Assembly: GCA_934668285.1 (NCBI GenBank) | Contig: CAKUNB010000028.1 | Location: 1-14,787 of the forward strand | Direction of reading: 5' to 3' | Length of the DNA: 14,787 nt | From: an uncultured Oscillospiraceae bacterium | GTDB lineage: Bacteria; Bacillota; Clostridia; Oscillospirales; Oscillospiraceae | In this document: positions 11,518-14,787 of the stretch, piece by piece | Numbering within the stretch: position 1 is the first letter of the stretch | Layout of the letters: every line of letters begins with the position of its first letter | Notes under the pieces: model-generated | What the model saw: only the letters and a program-made list of their open reading frames with translations | Told to the model about the DNA's origin: nothing | The model's database searches: none | Made by a program: the position numbers and the translations under genes

Positions 11518-13827
11518 TTAGTTCTCCTTTCTCCACGGGTCGTTGATGAGGCCTTCCTCGGTGAACCGCGCGAAAAGAACGTGCGGGGTCATGGGGGCCT
11601 GATCGATGGCGACGCCGGTGGCATTGAGCACTGCGTTGCGGATGGCCGGAGCGACGGGGCAGGCGGGCGGCTCGCCGAGCGCCTTTGTGCCGAACGGGCT
11701 GGTCGGCTCGGGATTCTCCACAAACTGGGCCTCCAGATGCGGATGGTCCATGACGGACGAGAGCTTGTAGTCCAGGAGGTTGTTATTCAGCGGCTTGCCG
11801 GTCTTTTCGTCGAACAGGAGCTGCTCGGACATGCCGTAGCCAATGCCCATCGACATACCGCCGTGCACCTGCGCCTCGGCAAGCTGAGGATTGATGAGCG
11901 TGCCGCAGTCGTGAACGTTGATGATCTTGTCGAGCGTGATCTTGCACATGGGGATGTCCACCGTGACCTCGGCGCAGCAGCAGCCGAAGGAATAGGCGTT
12001 GTTCTTGATATGATAGGTGGACTCGGCGGTGATATGCTCGCTGTGGCTGAGGCTGTAGAAGGCGGTCGTCGCCAGCTCGGACAGCGGCATCAGGATGCGG
12101 CCGTCGGTCGTGCGGACGATGTTGCTGTCGATGATATCGAGGTTCGCAACGGCGACGCGGGTCAGCTCGTTGGCGTAGGTCAGGATCTTTTCCTTCAGAA
12201 TGTTGCCGGTCTGCGTGATGGAGAAGCCGACAACGTAGGTCTGGCGGGAGGCATAGGCGCCGAGGCCGAACGGGGTCACATCGGTATCCTGGCAGGAAAT
12301 GACGTGCACGTCGCGGTAGTCCTTGATGCCGACGACATCAGCGGCCATCTGGGCGTAAGCGGTGTCCGCGCCCTGACCGATCTCGGTTTCGCCGACCTGA
12401 ACCTGAATGGAGCCGTCCTGATTGAGGACCATGCGGCAGGAGGAATGCTCCAGCGAAATGGGCCAAACGGCGGTGTTATACCAGAACGGGGCGATGCCGA
12501 TGCCCTTGCGGATGGGGCCGGTCTGGTTTTCGTATTCCTTGTGCTTGCGGTTGTAGTCCATATAGTCCACGGCCTTGTCGAAGCACTGGTTGAAGCTGTC
12601 GAAATAGTTTTCGTTCTTCGAGAAACCGTCCACGTAGCCGACGGGCATGATATGGTCGCGGCGGAACTGCAGCGAATCAACGCCCAGCAGCTTGCAGATG
12701 TCCTCGATATGGCACTCATGCGCCCACGAGGCCTGCGGCATACCGTAGCCGCGCATTGCGCCGGCGACGGACTTGTTCGTAAAGACGGTATATGCGTCAC
12801 ATTCCATATTCGGGCAGGGATAGAGCTGCGGGAAGGAGCCCATCGCCTTGGCGACGATGCTGTGACCGTGGGAGGCGTAGGCACCCTGATCGGAATACAG
12901 CTCCGCCTTGCGGGCGACAAACGTGCCGTCCGGGCGCAGCCACGAAACAAGGTGGATGTGCATCGCGTGGCGGACGCGGTTGGAAACAAAGGTGTCCTCG
13001 CGCGGGATATCGATCTTCACGAGGCGGCCGCCGAGCTGCATGGACAGCCACGCGACCAGCGGCTCATACAACGTATCCTGCTTGTTGCCGAAGCCGCCGC
13101 CGATGTAGGGCTTGATGATGCGGACGCGGCCCCAAGAGATACCGAGCGCCTGACCGACGGTACGGCGGACGATGTGCGGAATCTGTGTGGAGGAAACGAT
13201 GACGATCTTGCCCGCTTCCTCATAGGCGTAGGCGACATGGTTTTCGATGTGGCAGTGCTGGACGGTAGGGACATGGTACCACTTATCCACACAGAGCAGA
13301 CCCGGCTCCTTGATGGCCTCCTGATAGTCGCCGATGCGGATATCGGAGTGGCGCAGGACATTGTTGGGGTACTCGTTGTGCAGCACCGGAGCGCCGTCGG
13401 CCATGGCCTTGATGGGATCGAGGACAAAAGGCAGCTCCTCATAGTCGATCTTGATCAGATGCGCGGCCTGCGACGCGGCGACCTCGTTTTCCGCAACGAT
13501 CGCAGCGACATCGTCGCCGTAGTAGCGGACATGGCGGTTCAGCAGGCGGCGGTCAGCGACGTCCTGATGCGCCTCCTCGACCGACCACGGGTGACCGGCC
13601 GTCGGGAACTTGATATCCGGCACGTCGAAGCAGGTAAAGATCCGCACCACGCCGGGGACCTTTTCGGCCGCGGACGTATCGACAGATTTTACATAGCCGT
13701 TGGCGATGGTGGAACGGACGATGCGGGTAACAAGCGCGCTTTTGTCGCACCGGTCGTCCGTATACTTGGCTCTGCCGGTAGCCTTGTCGTACGCATCGAC
13801 GCGGGCTACGCTCTTGCCTACATTCAT
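11518..13827 (-). CDS. xdhA: Xanthine dehydrogenase-type molybdenum-binding subunit XdhA
   Basis: This is the catalytic subunit holding the molybdopterin cofactor, where a purine or related heterocycle is hydroxylated with water. The 769-aa protein has an N-terminal Ald_Xan_dh_C-like domain (VDAYDKATGRAKYTDD at ~10-25) and then the molybdopterin-binding part. Its motifs are STQIPHIVR at 213-221, IGGGFGNKQD at 242-251, GAMRGYGMPQ at 356-365, GETEIGQGADT at 479-489 and the catalytic KALGEPP with Glu719. By memory it resembles E. coli XdhA along its whole length, including VGQALGISWGRVRIIKP. Gln250 replaces the Glu of canonical xanthine dehydrogenases. AGGAGG lies ~9 nt before the ATG. It is the first gene of the operon. 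Substrate is unproven; xanthine or hypoxanthine is the family default. Confidence 0.94.
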   Translation of the reverse strand: MNVGKSVARVDAYDKATGRAKYTDDRCDKSALVTRIVRSTIANGYVKSVDTSAAEKVPGVVRIFTCFDVPDIKFPTAGHPWSVEEAHQDVADRRLLNRHVRYYGDDVAAIVAENEVAASQAAHLIKIDYEELPFVLDPIKAMADGAPVLHNEYPNNVLRHSDIRIGDYQEAIKEPGLLCVDKWYHVPTVQHCHIENHVAYAYEEAGKIVIVSSTQIPHIVRRTVGQALGISWGRVRIIKPYIGGGFGNKQDTLYEPLVAWLSMQLGGRLVKIDIPREDTFVSNRVRHAMHIHLVSWLRPDGTFVARKAELYSDQGAYASHGHSIVAKAMGSFPQLYPCPNMECDAYTVFTNKSVAGAMRGYGMPQASWAHECHIEDICKLLGVDSLQFRRDHIMPVGYVDGFSKNENYFDSFNQCFDKAVDYMDYNRKHKEYENQTGPIRKGIGIAPFWYNTAVWPISLEHSSCRMVLNQDGSIQVQVGETEIGQGADTAYAQMAADVVGIKDYRDVHVISCQDTDVTPFGLGAYASRQTYVVGFSITQTGNILKEKILTYANELTRVAVANLDIIDSNIVRTTDGRILMPLSELATTAFYSLSHSEHITAESTYHIKNNAYSFGCCCAEVTVDIPMCKITLDKIINVHDCGTLINPQLAEAQVHGGMSMGIGYGMSEQLLFDEKTGKPLNNNLLDYKLSSVMDHPHLEAQFVENPEPTSPFGTKALGEPPACPVAPAIRNAVLNATGVAIDQAPMTPHVLFARFTEEGLINDPWRKEN

Positions 13828-13854
13828 ATTATGTAAACCTCCTACCCTTGAATC

Positions 13855-13886
13855 AGAACGATTTCCACAAAAAAGCAGGTCGTTCT
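13855..13886. promoter_or_regulatory. Dyad symmetry in the xdhA leader
   Basis: AGAACGA at 13855-13861 is inverted as TCGTTCT at 13880-13886 with an 18-bp spacer, lying between the candidate -10 and the xdhA ribosome site. It could be an operator or a leader hairpin. The centre-to-centre distance of 25 bp is not a whole number of helical turns, which weakens the operator reading. Confidence 0.3.
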
Positions 13887-13900
13887 CTTTTTTCTTTTTA

Positions 13901-13929
13901 ACTATAGCACAAATTTCATTGAAAATGAA
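13901..13929 (-). promoter_or_regulatory. Candidate promoter of xdhABC
   Basis: On the minus strand TATAGT (13901-13906) carries a TGC extension and has TTCATT 17 bp upstream (13924-13929), a weak -35. The leader would be about 65 nt. A weak -35 with an extended -10 is compatible with activation by a regulator. Confidence 0.5.
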
Positions 13930-14011
13930 GAATTGCCGTTATCCTATTTATAAGATCACGCAGAATTCGACGATAGCGAACAAATAGCGGAGGCAGGATT
14001 TGCAAAAGGAG

Positions 14012-14040
14012 TGGAAAATCCGAACAAAAGCGGGTATACT
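14012..14040 (+). promoter_or_regulatory. Candidate promoter of the mocA-like gene
   Basis: TATACT at 14035-14040 has TGGAAA 17 bp upstream (14012-14017; four of six matches to TTGACA). The leader would be about 28 nt. It diverges from the xdhA promoter, with about 80 bp between the two -35 elements, close enough for shared control. Confidence 0.55.
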
Positions 14041-14075
14041 AGAAAAAACAGGCATATGACACAGGAGGAACGGAT

Positions 14076-14672
14076 ATGCAGGAGGATATGGGAGCGAAAA
14101 TCGGCTGCCTCGTGATGGCGGCGGGGAATTCCACGCGCTATCGCGGCAATAAGCTGGCGGCGCTGCTTAACGGCAGGCCGGTCATCGACTACGCGCTCGA
14201 CGCGGTTCCGGCGGAGCGCTTTGCAGCGGTGACGGTGGTCACGCAGTATCCGGAGATTGAAAAAAAGGCGGCGCAGCGCGGCTTTGCCGTCGTCCGCAAC
14301 GAGCATCCCGACTGGGGCATCAGCCATACCATCCGCCTCGGCACGGAGGCAATGAAGGACTGTAACGCAATTTTATACATGGTCGCCGACCAGCCGCTGC
14401 TGGACGACGCGTCCGTGGAGCGGATATTGGAATGCTGGCGGCAGCACCCGTGCTATATCGTCGGCGCGTCGCACAACGGTAAGCGCGGCAACCCGTGCAT
14501 TTTTCCGAAGGAGTTCTTCGAGGAGCTGATGGCGCTGCGGGAGGATCACGGTGGCAATACCGTCATCCGCCGCTATCCCGACCGGCTGCTCACTGTTGAG
14601 GTGGCACAGGAGGAGCTAACCGACATCGACACACCGGAGGCGCTGGAAAAGCTGAAAAACGAACAACGATAA
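14076..14672 (+). CDS. mocA: Molybdenum cofactor cytidylyltransferase-like nucleotidyltransferase (MocA/NTP_transf_3)
   Basis: MocA transfers CMP to molybdopterin, giving the cytosine-dinucleotide cofactor used by bacterial xanthine dehydrogenase-family enzymes. The nucleotide-binding signature is at ~13-27 (VMAAGNSTRYRGNKL, the LAAGxSxRMGxxK pattern). NEHPDWGISHTIRLG at 75-89, MVADQPLLD at 102-110 with the metal-binding Asp, GKRGNPCIFP at 135-144 and DIDTPEAL at 183-190 all match MocA/YgfJ-type proteins. Length is 198 aa. The ATG at 14076 has AGGAGG 7 nt upstream; a second ATG at 14088 has its AGGAGG only 2 nt away. It sits divergently next to xdhABC, which supports the cytidylyltransferase role. 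MobA-like guanylyltransferase is less likely on sequence and context. Confidence 0.87.
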   Translation: MQEDMGAKIGCLVMAAGNSTRYRGNKLAALLNGRPVIDYALDAVPAERFAAVTVVTQYPEIEKKAAQRGFAVVRNEHPDWGISHTIRLGTEAMKDCNAILYMVADQPLLDDASVERILECWRQHPCYIVGASHNGKRGNPCIFPKEFFEELMALREDHGGNTVIRRYPDRLLTVEVAQEELTDIDTPEALEKLKNEQR

Positions 14673-14686
14673 AGCTGCGTCGTATC

Positions 14687-14722
14687 AGCAGCCGCCCCTG
14701 CCTGCAGGCAGGGGCGGCTGCT
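14687..14722. terminator. 36-bp perfect palindrome after mocA, probable transcript end
   Basis: Bases 14687-14704 are the exact reverse complement of 14705-14722, centred on CTGCAG. It begins 15 nt after the mocA stop, where a terminator is expected, and would form a very stable GC-rich hairpin. It lacks a U-tract: TTGTCAAAAAA follows. It may therefore act as a 3' stabiliser or a weak terminator. Confidence 0.55.
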
Positions 14723-14733
14723 TGTCAAAAAAC

Positions 14734-14787
14734 TACCCCACGTGTCATTGCGAGGAGCGAAGCGACGTGGCAATCTCGTGTAGGAAG
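14734..14787. repeat. Dispersed palindromic intergenic repeat, copy 2 (cut by window end)
   Basis: From TACCCC at 14734 and TGTCATTGCGAGGAGCGAAG at 14743 the sequence follows the left arm of the repeat at 3115-3247 with only a few substitutions, through CAATCTCGTG at 14771-14780 and TAGG. The right arm would lie outside the window. As with copy 1, it sits shortly after the hairpin that ends a plus-strand gene. Confidence 0.85.

Noticed and set aside
11128..13836. A very long open frame (about 900 codons) on the plus strand opposite xdhA and xdhB
   Set aside because: It is a by-product of high GC at third codon positions of the real minus-strand genes. Its product is rich in Asp, Val, His and Arg with no domain, and it has no ribosome site.
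13828..13900. Molybdenum cofactor riboswitch upstream of xdhA
   Set aside because: The leader is about 70 nt, too short for the Moco RNA motif. Only a 7-bp dyad is visible.

Overview
The window comes from a GC-rich, low-GC-lineage-type Gram-positive anaerobe, most likely a gut clostridium of the Oscillospirales type. The reasons are AGGAGG ribosome sites throughout, sigma-A promoters with 17-bp spacers, a SpoIIE sporulation phosphatase, a TrpXYZ-like lipoprotein ABC transporter, and intergenic palindromic repeats. The lineage is an inference from gene content; there is no rRNA or other phylogenetic marker. No tRNA, rRNA, CRISPR array, transposase or phage gene was seen.

Layout. (1) 206-3096, + strand: a three-gene ABC import operon (lipoprotein binding protein, permease, ATPase) with a near-consensus promoter, a strong intercistronic hairpin and a terminator. 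(2) 3115-3294: a dispersed palindromic repeat between two almost identical terminator hairpins. (3) 3296-5995: a CYTH-domain protein (-) and a shortened SpoIIE-like sporulation phosphatase (+), divergent from a 189-bp region holding both promoters. (4) 6171-10070, - strand: dusB, an ECF sigma factor, a membrane-anchored zinc-finger anti-sigma-like protein with a long Thr/Pro/Glu/Ala linker, and an exported M23 peptidase, apparently one operon. The peptidase start codon lies inside an 18-bp perfect inverted repeat. (5) 10093-13929, - strand: xdhA-xdhB-xdhC, a molybdenum hydroxylase with the gene order and sequence character of Escherichia coli xdhABC. (6) 14012-14787, + strand: a mocA-like molybdenum cofactor cytidylyltransferase gene divergent from xdhABC, then a 36-bp palindrome and a second copy of the dispersed repeat, cut by the window end.

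How the genes work together. XdhA, XdhB and XdhC should form the Mo/FAD/2x[2Fe-2S] hydroxylase, and the MocA-like enzyme would supply the cytosine-dinucleotide form of its cofactor. The sigma/anti-sigma pair plus the secreted peptidase look like an envelope-sensing and cell-wall-remodelling unit. Its co-transcription with the tRNA-modifying DusB is probably housekeeping readthrough. The ABC transporter imports an unknown small solute, and SpoIIE would act in sporulation.

Most genes are ordinary. The parts most worth a second look are the hairpin that covers the M23 start codon, the sigma/anti-sigma/M23 unit, the active-site substitutions in XdhA, the repeat elements parked behind terminators, and a recurring extended -10 promoter motif.
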